Source: Ligustrum vulgare
Taxonomy: Eukaryota > Streptophyta > Magnoliopsida > Lamiales > Oleaceae
Length of the DNA stretch: 64,000 nucleotides
Direction: 5' to 3'
NCBI GenBank assembly: GCA_963555705.1
Contig: OY743172.1
Coordinates: 66,980,602-67,044,601, forward strand
The notes beneath the pieces were generated by a model. That model had not been told where the DNA came from, ran no database searches, and saw nothing but the letters and a program-made list of their open reading frames with translations. Both the position numbers and the translations under genes were made by a program. This document shows positions 10,619-23,262 of this stretch, in pieces; the stretch's first letter is position 1, and the number at the start of each line of letters is the position of its first letter.

Positions 10619-11460
10619 AATATATAGTACTATAATTAAATCTAAAAAGTTTGACGACCTCGGCCCATGACTATATCTATATATCTTTAGAGAGGAACAA
10701 TCTATTTAGTTACATTGTTGCGAAAATGTTAAAAAGGAAAAGTACACAAATGCAACACTATAACAAAGCACTTTTTAAACCTAACAACCTTGTGAAATAT
10801 GTTTAAAAATCAGGTGCTAAACACCATTAATAATGTATATATTATATTCTAAAATAACATAACATAACATAAGACGAATTAGTGGAAATGTAACAATTAA
10901 AAAAGATTTTCCCATATTCATCCCAACACTCTCTAAAATCGGAAATTCCAAAATCTCTCAAGAATAACAGGTTTCTTCTCCAAATCAAAGATTTTAGACA
11001 ACAATCAACCACTAAAGTCGCATTGTAGCCAATTTTATATGAATTAACGTGTTCGGTGAGTGCCTGTAAATCGACATTGGCGTGAGAAAGCTTTGGCGAA
11101 GCAGAAGCTATGGTTTGGTTAATTAAATATGAAGGTAAGCATATTATGAACTATGTGAAATCATCTGTTCGGTCTGATGAAATTTGATTCTGAATTTGTT
11201 AAGTACAATCTTGATTTCTAATTTTTTTTTTTTTTTTTTCATTTTTGCCCAAAAAATGTAACTCCTAACTGAAATTTCAATTCTCCTATTAGATATTTAT
11301 GAACGTGTTTAATTAGAAAGTTTTTGTTGTAAATCATTCACCGTAAATTATTCCGTGACCATTGATCAACGCAATGGACCGTCTATGGCCATGCTATTGT
11401 AAATCGTTCACCATACTGATTGTGGCTGATGGGTCTCGAAAATTGAGGCCAAATGTGACT

Positions 11461-14400
11461 AATTGAATTGTAGGTTGTGACCTATGTGTCTAATTGAGAG
11501 ACCTGTAACACACCAATAAAATGTGACTCTCTATGACCAATTTCATTGCATTAAATATGACTCTCCATGAAATTATATGTCCATTTGAATATACTCGCAA
11601 CAAAGGTTACATCTGAAGATATCAAATCACATTTAAACAGTATGTGATAAATTTGTCCACTAACTGTGACCTGTTTTGAACTAACTGTAACATGTTTTGA
11701 ACTAACTATGACCTGTTGTTTTGTGTATTAACAGGATGGTTACTTTACAAGTTTATTTGTCATATGGTGGTCACATTCCTCATTCTAGTAGAAGAGACCT
11801 GCAAGTACACTGAACTTGTTCAGATTATAATTTTAGAGTTGGGATTTCAATATGCGAAAATATCAGTTAAATTGACATATTTGTTGAATACTTCTCTGCC
11901 TCTCGTCCGTATTTTGAATACTAATAATGTTGATACATATTGAAGACTGAAATCTAAGGATGGGGTATTTCAAGTTATCCTGTAAACGGAGATATTGAAA
12001 CTATAAACTTGGCAGTCAAGTTGTCTTTTACAATCTTCAGAATCCTCAACAAGAAATAAGGGATCATCTTCCAACTTTCTTTCATTGCAATAGATAGCGC
12101 TAGAAATTTGTGAATCTGCTGTTATTGTTGACAAAGGAAACACTGAACAAGATTTCACATTAGTCTCCCATGCAGATGCAACAGAAATTGTGGAAGAAGG
12201 TATTTCGCAACATGGAAATACTGAAAATGAGCATGTCATTTTATGCAATCCAAAATAAGTTTGGATACAAGGTGAAGAGATCGAAAAAAAATGCTTATTA
12301 AATCAAATGTTCACAAAGTGATTGTATTTGGACTTTTAGATCTTCGCAGTTGGGAGAAACTAATATGTTAAAGATTCGTGAAATGGGTATTGGTCACAAA
12401 AGCTCGTCGAACATTGTTTTGGAGGTCACGTTGATAGACATCTAGATCCATTGTGTCAAACTGCATCAATTATAAGTATACTTCTTCAAGAACCATATAC
12501 ACGCCTAATTGAATTGTAGGTTAAGACCTATGTGTCTAATTGAGAGACATGTAACACACTAATAAAGTGTGACTCTCTATGACCAATTTCATTGCATTAA
12601 ATATGACTCTCCATGAAATTATATGTGCATTTGAATGTATTCACAAAAAATGTTACATCTTAAGATATAGAATCACATTTAAACAGTATGTGATAAATTT
12701 GTCAACTAACTGTGACCTGTTTTGAACTAACTGTGACCTATTGTTTTTTGTATGAACAGGACGGTTGCTTTATACATTTATTTGTCGTATGGTGGTCACA
12801 TCCCTCATTCTAGTGGAAGAGACCTTCAAGTACACTGAACTTGTTCAGATTATAATTTCAGAGTAGGGATTTCAATATGCAGAAATATTAGTTAAATTGA
12901 CATATTTGTTTAATACTTCTCTGCCTCTCATCCATATTTTGAATACAAATAATGTCTATATATATATATGTAAGACTGAAATCTAAGGATAGGGTGGTTC
13001 AAGTTATCTTATAAACGTAGATATTGAAAGTACAAACACCGGCAATCAAGTTGTCTTTTATAGTCTTTAGAATCCTCAACCGAAAATAAGGGATCATCTT
13101 CCAACCTACTTTCTTTGCAATAGATAGTGTTGGAAATTTGTGAATCCGTTGTGATTGTTGACAAAGGAAACATTTCACATTAGTCTCCCATGCAGATGCA
13201 ACAGAAATTGTCTAAGAAGGTATTTCGCAACAAGGAAATACTGAAAATGAGAATGGCATTTTTTGTAATCCAAAATAAGTTTGGATACAAAATGAAGAGA
13301 TCGAACAAAAAGGAGTATGTAATCAAATGTTCACAAAGTGATTGTATTTGGACATTTAGATCTTCGCAGTTGGGAGAAACCAATATGTTAAAGATTCGTG
13401 AAATAGGTATTGGTCACACATGCTCGACGAACATTGTTTTGGGGTCACATTGACAGGCATCTAGCTCCATTTTGCCAAATTGCATCAAGTATAAGTATAC
13501 TTCTTCAAGAACCATATACACGCCTAATTGAATTGTAGGCTGGGACCTATGTGTCTATTTGAGAGACCTGTAACACACCAATAAAGTGTGACTCTCTATG
13601 ACCAATTTCATTGCATTAAATATGACTCTCCATGAAATTATATGTGCATTTGAATATACTCACCATAAAGGTTACATCTGAATATATAAAATCACATTTA
13701 AACAGTATGTGATAAATTTGTCAACTAACCGTGACTTGTTTTGAACTAACTGTGACGTGTTTTGGACTAAATGTGACCTGTTGTTTTGTGTTTGAACAGG
13801 ATGGCTGCTTTACACATTTATTTTTCGTATGGTGGTCACATCCCTTATTCTAGTGGAAGAGACCTGCAAATGCACTAAACTTGTTCAGATTATAATTTTA
13901 GAGTTGGGATTTCAATATGCAGAAATATCAGGTAAATTGACATATTTGTTGAATACTTCTCTGCCTCTCGTCCTTATTTTGAATACAAATAATGTTTATA
14001 TATATTTACGACTGAAATCTAAGGACGGGTATCTTATAAATGGAGATATTGAAAGTACAAACACTTGGCAGTCAAGTTGTCTTTTACAGTCTTTAGAATC
14101 CTCAACCGGAAATGAGGGACCATCTTCCAACCTACTTTCTTTGCAATAGATAGCATTAGAAATTTGTGAATCCGTTGTGATTGTTGACAAAGGAAGCATT
14201 TCACATTAGTCTCCCATGCAGATGCAGTAGAAATTGTGGAAGAAGGTATTTCACAACAAGGAAATACTGAAAATGAGCATTGCATATTATGCAATCCAAA
14301 ATAAGTTTGTATACAAGGTGAAGAGATCGAACAAAAAAGGAGTATGTAATCAAATGTGCACCAAGTGATTGTTTTTGGACATTTAGATCTTCGCAGTTGG

Positions 14401-14555
14401 GAGAAACTAACATGTTCAAGATTCTTGAAATGGGTATTGGTCACACATGCTCGACAAACATTTTTTGGGGGTCACATTGACAGGCATCTAGCTCCATTGT
14501 TTCAAACTGCATCAAGTATAATTATACATCTTCAAGAACCATATAATCGCCTAAT
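11461..14555 (+). repeat. Threefold tandem duplication (about 1.03 kb) of the MULE transposase N-terminal region
   Basis: Three head-to-tail units: 11461-12506, 12507-13525 and 13526-14555. Each starts near aattgaattgtagg, passes an intron-like stretch rich in gtgacc/gtgact, an AACAGG acceptor, an exon starting ATGGTTACTTTACA or a variant, and a second block with the Cys/His module, and ends near caagaaccatata. Copies differ by scattered substitutions and small indels, so the duplication is not recent. The last unit continues directly into the rest of the transposase exon. Confidence 0.85.
13190..13453 (+). pseudogene. MULE transposase N-terminal zinc-binding module (middle copy, longest frame)
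   Basis: The frame contains KFGYKMKRSNKKEYVIKC, SDCIWTFRSS and IGHTC, giving the Cys, Cys-x-Trp and final His-x-Cys pattern of the small zinc-binding N-terminal domain of MuDR-like transposases. The first (about 12175-12430) and third (about 14215-14470) copies of the same block are more disrupted. Known role of the domain: DNA binding at element ends. Flanking exons in this unit contain stops. Confidence 0.65.
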
Positions 14556-14816
14556 GATATATCAAACGATATATTGCATACATATGGAGTGTCAATTAAC
14601 TATGCAAAGACTTGAAGATCACATGAGCTGACATTGAAGTTGATAGGAGGTGACCTAACCACATCTTTTTAAAGACTGCCATCTTATTTTTAAATGTTAC
14701 AACAAGTGAACAATGGAATAATCGCAAGCATATCAGCAGATGATGGAAACAGGTTTAAGTATTGCTTCATGGCTTTTGGTGTATCTATAGATGGGTGGAA
14801 ATTTTGTAGACCCGTC

Positions 14817-15544
14817 TGCTGTGATCCAAGATAGGAGGCCAAAAGAGAAATCAAGTTATCATCGATGCAACAACAATCTACACGGGAAAACAAGCAAGTT
14901 TCATGTTGGGCTCGAGTCGAGAATCATACCGGATCAAGTTGTTTCAAAGGGACAAAAAATGGTGCAGCTGTGGCTACAATGCTATCGCGCGGTGGAGAGG
15001 AGCACACGATCGCGCGGCCTATGCCCACGTGATCACGCGATTGAAAGCAGAGCATATTGTCGCGGTTTTTTTGTTAATTTTCGTTTTAATTTATTCAATA
15101 ATTCTATTTCGAAACCCTAGTGTTGCTAGGTCAGTTTAGGCTCATTTTTACCTTATATTATGTTTTTATTCATTATTGAACAATTAGCTTTGATATTGAA
15201 TTTAATTCTGAGAGTGTTTTCTCTTTGAAAGGTGATATATTCCCATTTCTTATTCTTCGAGAACACCATTGAACTTATCAAATATTTGTGAAATATTTGT
15301 GGCGTTCCAACCAGAACTTATCAAGGAAATTGACATCCCTTAGGTGTTCTACAACTTTGGTTTTTCATTTCGCATCGTCGATTCTTCACGTTGTTATTGT
15401 TGGGTCAAGGTCCTATTATCAAATTCTATCTTTTATTGTTATTGTTATTCTTGGTTCTTGTTATTTTTACTGAATTTAGATTTTTCCTATCGTTTGTTTT
15501 TTATTCCGCGTTCTTTGTCGCGTTACCCAAAAGGAATCACATCA
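14817..15544 (+). repeat. 5' LTR of the Ty3 element at 14.8 kb
   Basis: It has TG...CA termini. It holds cgcg-rich palindromic stretches at about 14985-15050 and the gaacttatcaa/ggcgttc landmarks shared with the LTRs at 48 kb and 55.8 kb. It aligns from about 15067 onward with 16748-17224. Several frames cross it, but none codes for a known protein. Confidence 0.8.
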
Positions 15545-15950
15545 GGTGGTATCAGATCTTGGATTTAAATTCACCTCTTGATATTTCTTGGTTCTCTTAA
15601 ATTTTTCGTGTTATTCCTAGTTTTCCTTAGTTTTGACCCATTTGAAAATCCAAAAAAAATTTCAAACTTGTTTACTTTAGTCGATTCTTATCCAAATTCA
15701 GTTTCATTTGTTTCGCTGCACTCGTAATCAAATTTTTGGGTAAAACAAATCCCAAAATACATTAAAATTCCTGGAATATTCCCAAATCTTCATAAATAAC
15801 AATTTTCTTTGTTTTCTTCTTGTCTTCCATTATTTTTCCTAATTCTTGAATCTTGGTTAGTTCTTTGGTTGCTTGAAAAGTGATTAAGAGTGATACGCGA
15901 GTGAAAAAAATATGTGAGGAAAATTTTTATTTGATTTTTGAGAACTAACA

Positions 15951-16747
15951 ATGTCTAACAGGCCAGGATCATCTTCTTCATCAGTCGGTGACAACAAGGG
16001 AGTTGATTGGAGGGAATCATCAGCTTCATCTATGAGTCATCACAAACATCATGAAGGTATGAATAGGAGAGGTATAAATGATGTTGGTGTAAATGTAGCC
16101 TTACATGAGAAACTTGAGAGATTGATGATTAGAATGGATAGGACTGATGAAAGTATTGCTCAAATGCGAAGTGAGCGAACTCATACAAATTCTAGAGTTA
16201 GGAGAGGTGATGAGAGGGAGCATCAGAGGGGAAATAATCATAGGTTTGGATATGAGTTTGATGAAGAGAGGGTTGATAGTGGATGGGAAAATGTTCATTC
16301 ATCAATGGCTAGTGTGGGAAGAAGGAGTGAAAGGAGTGATAGGTGTGAAATGGGTCATATAAGGACAAAGTGGATGGTAATCTAGGAAGTATAAAAAGGA
16401 CCATACCATCTTTCCACAAGAGGAATTACTCGGAGGCTTATTTAGATTGGGAGAAGAAAGTAGAGTTGATGTTTGAGTGTCATAATTATTCGGAGGAAAA
16501 GAAGGTAAGATTGGTTATGGTGGAGTTCACTGAATATGCTATAAATTGGTGGGATCAATTAGTGACGGGTAGGAGGAGGAATGGTGAAAGACTGGTGGAT
16601 ACATGGGATGAGATGAAAGCCATAATGAGGAAGAGGTTTCTCTCAAGCCACAACCATAAGGATATTTATCAAAGGTTGCAGGGGCTTGCACAAGATTCTA
16701 GGAGTGTGGAGGAGTACCATAAGGACATGGAGGTAGCCATGATTAGG
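15951..16747 (+). pseudogene. Broken Ty3 gag gene
   Basis: It starts with ATG at 15951 in a polar, low-complexity N-terminal region. The frame stops at 16385; an overlapping frame from 16370 carries the capsid-like core (YLDWEKKVELMFECHNY, INWWDQL, RSVEEYHKDMEVAMIR) typical of the retrotransposon gag domain. A frameshift therefore separates the halves. The coding sequence ends by deletion: after MIR it runs straight into LTR sequence. No zinc knuckle, protease, RT or integrase remains. Confidence 0.8.
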
Positions 16748-17224
16748 TTTTTGTTAATTTTCGTTTTAATTTATTCAATAATTCTATTCGAAATCCTAGT
16801 GCGACTAGTTCAGTTTTAGGCACATTTTTACCTCATATTATGTTTTCATTCATTATTAAATAATTAACTTTAATATTGAATTGGATTTTGAGAGTGTTTT
16901 CTCATTGAAATGTGAGATATTCCCTTTTCTTGTTCTTCTATAACACCATTTAACTTTTCAAATATTTGTGATATTTTGTGGAGTTTCAACCAGAACTTAT
17001 CAAGGAAATTGACATCATTTGTGGCATTCAACAACTTTGGTTCTTCATTCTGCATCGTCAATTCTTCGCTTCTTGATCGTTGGATCAAGGTCCTATCATC
17101 AATTTCTATCTTTTATTATTATTCTTATTCTTGGTTCTTGTTATTTTTGCTGAATTTAGATCTTTCCTATCGCTTATTTTTTATTCCGTGTTCTTTGTCG
17201 TGTTTCCCAAAAGGAATAGCATCA
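16748..17224 (+). repeat. 5'-truncated 3' LTR of the Ty3 element
   Basis: It matches the last 477 bp or so of the 5' LTR, with many substitutions and small indels, and ends AGCATCA. The junction with gag shares ggtttttgttaatt-like sequence with the LTR, compatible with deletion between short homologies. Confidence 0.8.
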
Positions 17225-17649
17225 CTGTCATTGTAGTTGATGGTACATATTTAAATGGGCATTATAGCGAGATACTATTTACTGCATGTGCACAAGATGC
17301 AAATGACAACATCTTTGTACTTGCATTCGGGGTTGGGGACAACGAAAATGATATGTCATAGACGTGGTTTTTTGAAATGTTGAAAAAGGCCTAAGAATCA
17401 AGAGAACATTTATGCATAGTATCAGATAGATATAATAGTATAAGGAAAGCTAGTGAAGTAGTATATCCCGAGGCAATGCATGGGATATTTCTTACTAGCT
17501 TCAAAACTTGAGGACTCACATTGGGAGATCAGGTCGGAACATTAAACATGCCTTCAACTGTGCGGTCCAAGCCTATACCTTCATTGAGTTTGAGTATCAC
17601 ATGCAATAGTTTCATGCAATGCATAAAGAAATCAAGGGAAATTTGGTAT

Positions 17650-18180
17650 GTTCCACTAAATTCTGTCAATATGTATTGTGTGTGACTTATTATGTATTAG
17701 TTGTGACTGTTTGTGACCATTTATAAATTATGTTTTTATTAAATTATTGTGACTGCACATGACCAAGTTTTGTTACACAAACTGATTGTGACCAATGTTT
17801 GTGCACACTATGACTGATTGTGACCAATGTTTTATGAAAAGTGTGATTGATTGCTACAAATGTTTGAGCATACTGTGACTGCTTGAGATCAAGAATGACT
17901 CAATTGTACAATTAATTCAGACACAATATTTATTAACTGTGACCTTTTGTGACCAAGTTCTGGCACATTGACTGCTTGTGGCAAGGTTTGGGCACTTCGT
18001 GACTACTTTTGAACAAAAATGATTTAACTGTGAAAACAATTTGATCTAATATTTATTAATTGTAATAAAATATGATTGTTTGTGGCCAAGGTTGGGAAGA
18101 TTGTGGCTGAATGTGACCAAAACTGATTTAGTTACAATAGAGATAATTCAAGTGACATGTCATCCTAATACATACTTACA
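17650..18180 (+). repeat. TGTGACC-rich intron-like array (MULE transposase side)
   Basis: At least ten close variants of tgtgacc(a) occur on the plus strand within about 480 bp, following a donor-like site after the catalytic exon. There is no coding sequence. Similar motifs lie upstream of exons in the three tandem units. The complement is enriched at 26080-26790 on the antisense gene side. Confidence 0.6.
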
Positions 18181-18329
18181 AAATCAACAAACATAGTGAA
18201 ACCAAATATGAAACTAGGCACTAAAGCAAAATATGAAACTAGTCAATGTCCCACACATCACTTACAACTTTTCACCAAAATATGAAACTAATCACTATCT
18301 AGCTTAACAAAATATGGAGAATAAAAATC

Positions 18330-18829
18330 AAACATCCATCTATGCTTTCCCTTTCTTTCCAATCGGCCTGACTTGCTTGTGCATGAACAACAAAGATGCA
18401 ATTCCCAACCTTGTTGTTGTTATGTCAAATGTCATTGACATATTTGCAAGATCATTGTGGAGCAAGTATTGAGCATACTTTATCAAAAGAATGCCACTAT
18501 TGTTCCTGTAAACATGTGAAAAAAAATGAATTACAAATGCACTTAAAACATGTCCTAAACATCATATGAGTGTAAAATAAAATCAGGACGCCTACCCATT
18601 TTGTTGATGTGGTAAACCACTAATAATGGTAGTTTGCAACTCACGAGTAAGATCATCTCCTACATCCACACTTGTGTCCCACAATCCTGCCACTTTCATC
18701 AAGTGTGTAAGAATCTTGACATGAGGCACAATACCCTCTCGAACCATGTTGTCCATATAAGTTTTGTAGCTTGAATGAAAAATGTACAAGGCGAGGTTGT
18801 TTAGGTCAAGCTGACCAAGCATCAAATGT
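18330..18829 (-). pseudogene. C-terminal part of the antisense MULE gene (putative Ulp1-type cysteine protease)
   Basis: On the minus strand an open stretch (18825-18592) encodes YIFHSSYKTYMDNMVREG and further sequence up to GLPHQQNG. It is followed by an intron-like gap and a final block with NNSGILLIKYAQYL, ending in a basic tail (KQVRPIGKKGKA) and a stop near 18345. The SGILLIKYAQYL segment resembles the DCGIFVLKYAE region of Ulp1/C48 proteases, where Cys is catalytic; here Ser replaces the expected Cys, so activity would be lost. The upstream part was cut away by CACTA-2 at 18830. The family assignment is an inference from this motif and the convergent layout. Confidence 0.5.
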
Positions 18830-18834
18830 CACTA

Positions 18835-19135
18835 GAATACACGTCGGTTTTTAGTAAAATCGATACGTATAAAAGGACGATGAAATTTTTGTAAATATCT
18901 TCTAGAAATACGCGTCGGTTGTATTTTGGAATCGACGCGGAAAATGGAATTTTAAATCATACGCATCAGTTCTTGTGGAATGGACGCCTAAAACTTCGGT
19001 TTTAGGCGTCGGTTCCTTAAGAACCGATGCCTAAAATTGGTTTAACGTGTCGATTCCTTTTGAACTAACGCGTAAAACCAGTTATTTAGGGTTTTAGGCA
19101 TCGGTTCCACAAGAACCGGTGCCTAAAATCGGCTT
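18835..19135. repeat. Left sub-terminal repeats of CACTA-2
   Basis: About eight units around gcgtcggttcc and its complement ggaaccgacgc, diverged, some forming short palindromes (ggcgtcggttccttaagaac). This is characteristic of CACTA sub-terminal regions. The units differ from those of CACTA-1, so the two elements belong to different CACTA families. Confidence 0.8.
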
Positions 19136-19843
19136 TTTTTTAAAACATAACCGGTACCACGCTGTGCTCTCTCTTTTCTCTATCTTCCCGCACGCCTCTC
19201 TAGCTATCTCTCTCTCACACTCGCCGTGCTGCCGCCGTCACTACCATTTTATATGCTAATTGGTTGAAATGAATTTTTTATTAGTTTAGCTAATTTAGAC
19301 GTTAATTTTATGTTGTTGATTTTTAGTTAGTAGCTAGATAGATACATTGCAATATTTGAATTATTGGAGTTCTATTGAAATTATAGGATATTAAGTTATG
19401 AAATCTCAGTTTTAGTTTTTAGGACTTGGAAATTGATTTTGGATTAATTTTGGAGTAGTTGATGATGTTGAAGTTTGACTGAAGTTGTATTTGACTTTTG
19501 AATATATCGAGGTTGAACATTTTGGTTTTATTGTGGTATTTTGATTCCTTCTACAGATTGGATAAGCCCAATATATAAGGGAGATTCTTCTGAAATTTCT
19601 TTGATACATAAAAATTGAAAATTACAAATAAGGTGACTTTCACTATTACAGAATTGACCATACTAAATAAATAACTAAAAAGAATACAATCATCCTAGTG
19701 AAATTATGAAGATTCCAACCTAATAAATTATCGTATTTGATTTCAATTATTAATATATAGTTGGTTTAAAGTTCTATCATGAAAAAAATTAACTTAAAAC
19801 TAATATTTTTTTTAATTATATCTTCAAATATAGGCCGTTAGAT

Positions 19844-22800
19844 ATGGATCGAAATTGGATGTATGGCAGACGTAATACACATGAATATGTAAAAGGGGTT
19901 GAAGAGTTTATGAAATGTGCTAAGGAACACAGCGGAAAGAAAGGTGACACAATGATTTTGTGTTCTTGTTGTGATTGTAAGAATCTGAGAAAGTTTCGTA
20001 GTTTTGAACAAGTGAAGAGCCATTTGATTTGTCGTGAGTTTAAGGAAGGTTATACACGATGGATATGGTATGGTAAGAGTATGCTTCCTAGGACGAGCAC
20101 TGGTCACAATGATGGTGATCACCAGGAGAATAATTTGAGCAATATTGGTAAGAATGATTTAGAAAATGATGAGACTGATATGATAGATGAAATGATGCGT
20201 GATATACAAGGGGAATTCATTGAAAAGCCTCATATATTCGATATCTTGTTCAATGATTCTAAAAAGCCTTTATTTTCTGGTTGTAATAAATTTACAAAAT
20301 TGTTTGCTGTGTTGAAATTGTATAACTTGAAAGCAAACAATAGGTGGAGTGATAAGAGTTTCACGGCATTACTGGAACTTTTACGAGAGATGCTTTCGGA
20401 GGATAACGAGCTTCCGAGTTCAATCTACGAGGCAAAGAAATTGTTGTGTCCGATGGGTATGGAGATCGAGGGGATACATGCATGTCCAAATGATTATATA
20501 CTATATCAAAATGAGTATAAGGACTTGCGTCTGTGTCCAATGTGTGGGGCATCACAGTATAAGCGAAAGAACATGAACGATAATTGTGAGGATAAGAAAA
20601 TCCCTCCAGCAAAGGTGTTATGGTACCTACTCATAATACCAAGATTTAAATATTTATTTATTAATGCAAAGGATGAGAAGAACATGCATTGGCATGCTGA
20701 TGGGAGGAAAGAAGATGGAAAACTCAGACACGTGGCCGATTCTCCTCAATGAAGGAACATTAATAAGTTGTTTCCTGAATTTGGGGATGAAGATAGAAAT
20801 CTTAGGCTTGGACTATGTACAGATGGGATGAACCTGCACGGTAACATGAGTATTCGACATAGCACTTTGCAGGTTCTTTTGACGATTTACAATCTTCCTC
20901 CTTGGTTACGTATGAAGCGCAAGTATATCATGTTTTCTTTGCTAATATCAGGTCCTAAACAACCGTGGAATGACATAAATGTTTACCTAGCCCCACTAAT
21001 TGAAGATTTAAGACTGTTGTGGGATGAATGTGTGTCGATGTTTGATGCACATAGCCAGATGAATTTCACCTTACTTTCTATGATATTTTGCACCAGAAAT
21101 GATTTTCCAGCTTATGGTAACTTGTCGGGTTATACTAAAAAAGGACCTAAAGCATTTCTTGTTTGTGAATAAAACACAATTGATCTTTGGTTGAAAAATT
21201 GTAAGAAAAATATCTTTATGTGTCATAGAAAAATTCTCCCTGCTGACCACCCTTATCGAAAGAAGAAAAAGGCCTTTAATGGAAAAATCGAGACTCGAGC
21301 AGCTCGCTTGCCATTAACAGGAGGCGAGGTATATGAACAAGTTAAAAATATTGATGTTTTGTTTGGAAAACCGTTTAAGCCTCCTCAGAAGAGTGTTCGG
21401 AAGAAGAGGTCCATATTCTGGGATCTACCCTATTGGCAACCTATTAATAAGGCATTGTCTTGATGTAATGCACGTGGAGAAAAATGTTTATGATAGCATC
21501 ATTGGGACATTATTTAACATTCAAGGAAAGACGAAAGATGGTACCAAGGTCAGAAAGGACATGGTAGAAATGGGGATACAGGATCAGTTAGCACCGTAAG
21601 AGTCGGAAAAGCGTACTTATTTAGCCCCAGCTTGTTATACTTTGTCCAGAAAAGAGAAAACAAGTTTTTGTGAGTGCCTGCATGCTATTAAGGTTCCATC
21701 TGGATACTCATCAAACATCAAAAGTCTTGTGTCGATGAATGACTTGAAATTTGTTGGTATGAAGTCTCATGATTGTCATGTCTTAATGCAACAATTATTA
21801 CCAGTTGCAATTCGAGGCATACTCCCAAAACATGTTAGACAAGTCATTATAAAACTTTGTTTTTTCTTCAACGCAATTTGCAGTAAAGTTGTTTACCTAG
21901 AGGGGTTGGATGATTTTGCGGGCCGATATTATTATCACTCTATGTCAATTTGAAATGTATTTTTTCCATCATTTTTTGACGTTATGGTGCACTTACTTGT
22001 TCACTTGGTGAGAGAAATTAAGCTCTATGGTCCTGTGTTCCTGAGGTATATGTATCCATTTGAGAGATACATGTGTATATTGAAAGGATATGTGAGAAAT
22101 CGATTTCGACCTGAAGGCAGTATCATTGAAGGTTATGCTGCTGAGGAGGCTATTGAATTTTGTATTGATTACCTAGATGACGTTGAGACTATTGGTCTTC
22201 CTAAATCTCGTCACTAGGGAAGACTCGAAGGTAAAGGTACTATTGGATGCAAATCAATCATTCCCAATGTTGAATTGAGAGACAAAGCACACCTCCTTGT
22301 ATTACAACACTTAACTGAAGTTCATCCATATTTGGACGAGCACATGTCCATCTTAAGATAACAGAATCCTTCAAAAGGTGAAAGGTGGGTAACTAATCAA
22401 CATAATCGTTCATTTGCAAAATGGTTCGAAGATAGAGTGATGCAAGAGTTGTCACAAACGCCGAATACCATTGTTGGGATGGTAAAGTGGTTAGTATACG
22501 GCCCTAGCACTATTGTGAGGTTGTATGAAGTATATGACATTAATGGGTATACATTTTACACTAAACGTCAAGATGATAAGAGGGCGGTGCAAAACAGTGG
22601 AGTGACACAAGTAGCACTATCAAGAGATTTTTTCAGTGCTAAAGATACCATGCCAATAGATACCTCGATTTCCTATTATGGTATAATTGAAGATATTTAG
22701 GAACTTGATTATAGGGCGTTGAAGTTTCCTCTCTTCAAATGTAAATGGGTTGATAACCAATGGGGTGTTCAGGTGGATGAATTAGGTTTCACTTTGGTGG

Positions 22801-23092
22801 ATTTTGGATGACTAGGTTATCTTGATGAGCCATTCATACTTGCATCACAAGCGAATCAGGTATTTTATGTTCTTGATCCTGCCGATACTAAGTGGTCAGT
22901 CGTCCTTCAAGGCAAGAGACACATTGTTGTCATTGGTAATGTGGTAGATGAAGAAGATTATGACCACTTTGACGAAACCCCTCCATTTTCTATTGTTATA
23001 CAAGGGAGTGCAACTTTAGGGGAAGATAACATTGAATCAAATTACATGCGTTGGGATCATAAAGAAGGATTATGGATTGACCGTCGCTCGTG
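19844..23092 (+). pseudogene. CACTA TNP2-type transposase (broken)
   Basis: The start at 19844 gives MDRNWMYG, the usual MD(R)xWM start of the transposase-associated domain, with CSCCDCKN as its Cys cluster. Then come LYNLKANNRWSDKSFTALL and the CPNDYILY and LCPMCG blocks. After a stop at 20750-20752 the core continues (LRLGLCTDGMNLHGNMS, YNLPPWLRMK, NDFPAYGNLSGY). Further stops or shifts lie near 21170, 21460, 21598 and 21951, with DVMHVEKNV and YMYPFERYM blocks between, and C-terminal DUF4216-like parts to 23092 (FKCKWVDNQWGV). At least six lesions make it non-functional. It once encoded the cut-and-paste transposase; the N-terminal 302 codons are intact. Confidence 0.88.
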
Positions 23093-23262
23093 ATTATTAA
23101 TTGTGTGAGTTCATTTACATATTCTTTCTTATAACTTTCTAGTATTCTTTATATATGCTATATTCATTGTTAATATTCATTTGTGATTTTGATAACACTA
23201 ATTTGATATATATATTTCTGTGTTGTTATATATGCAGGTACGTGCATAATTTTCTCAATATA

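Larger units (their letters stand above)
14817..17224 (+). mobile_element. Ty3-type retrotransposon, internally deleted, inserted in the MULE transposase
   Basis: The 5' LTR (14817-15544, 728 bp) starts TGCTGTGATC and ends CACATCA. A primer site (tggtatcagatc, about 15548) and a gag region follow. Gag is joined at about 16748 directly to the middle of the LTR, so pol and the 5' third of the 3' LTR are missing. The 3' LTR piece ends at 17224. Flanking 5-mers CCGTC (14812-14816) and CTGTC (17225-17229) are a one-mismatch target duplication, and removing the insert restores continuity of the MULE transposase. It belongs to the same broad LTR family as 55273-59034 and the solo LTR at 47915-48673. 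Confidence 0.85.
14556..17645 (+). pseudogene. mudrA-type MULE transposase, central/catalytic part, split by a retrotransposon
   Basis: Before the insertion the frame reads YGVSINYAKT (about 14583) and later FKYCFMAFGVSIDGWKFCRP up to 14816. After it, the sequence resumes at about 17230 with VDGTYLNGHYSEIL, DANDNIFVLAFGV and CIVSDRYNSIRKA, then a histidine-containing YPEAMHG. These are the landmarks of the MULE DDE transposase domain, with the first two Asp in VDGT and SDR. A stop follows GDNENDMS, another falls in KKA*ES, and the frame shifts near 17505. A GTATGT donor-like site follows at about 17646. The C-terminal third was not found. The gene is dead. Confidence 0.8.

Noticed and set aside
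10740..11350. Terminal inverted repeat of the MULE
   Set aside because: No inverted match was found between 10.7-11.4 kb and 27.1-27.5 kb; the element may be a non-TIR MULE or may have lost its ends.
15288..15600. Open frames of 60-75 codons on the plus strand
   Set aside because: They lie in the 5' LTR of the Ty3 element and change frame with no domain.
19412..20122. Minus-strand open frames at 19.4-20.1 kb
   Set aside because: They are antisense to the CACTA TNP2 gene and its 5' region, without domains.
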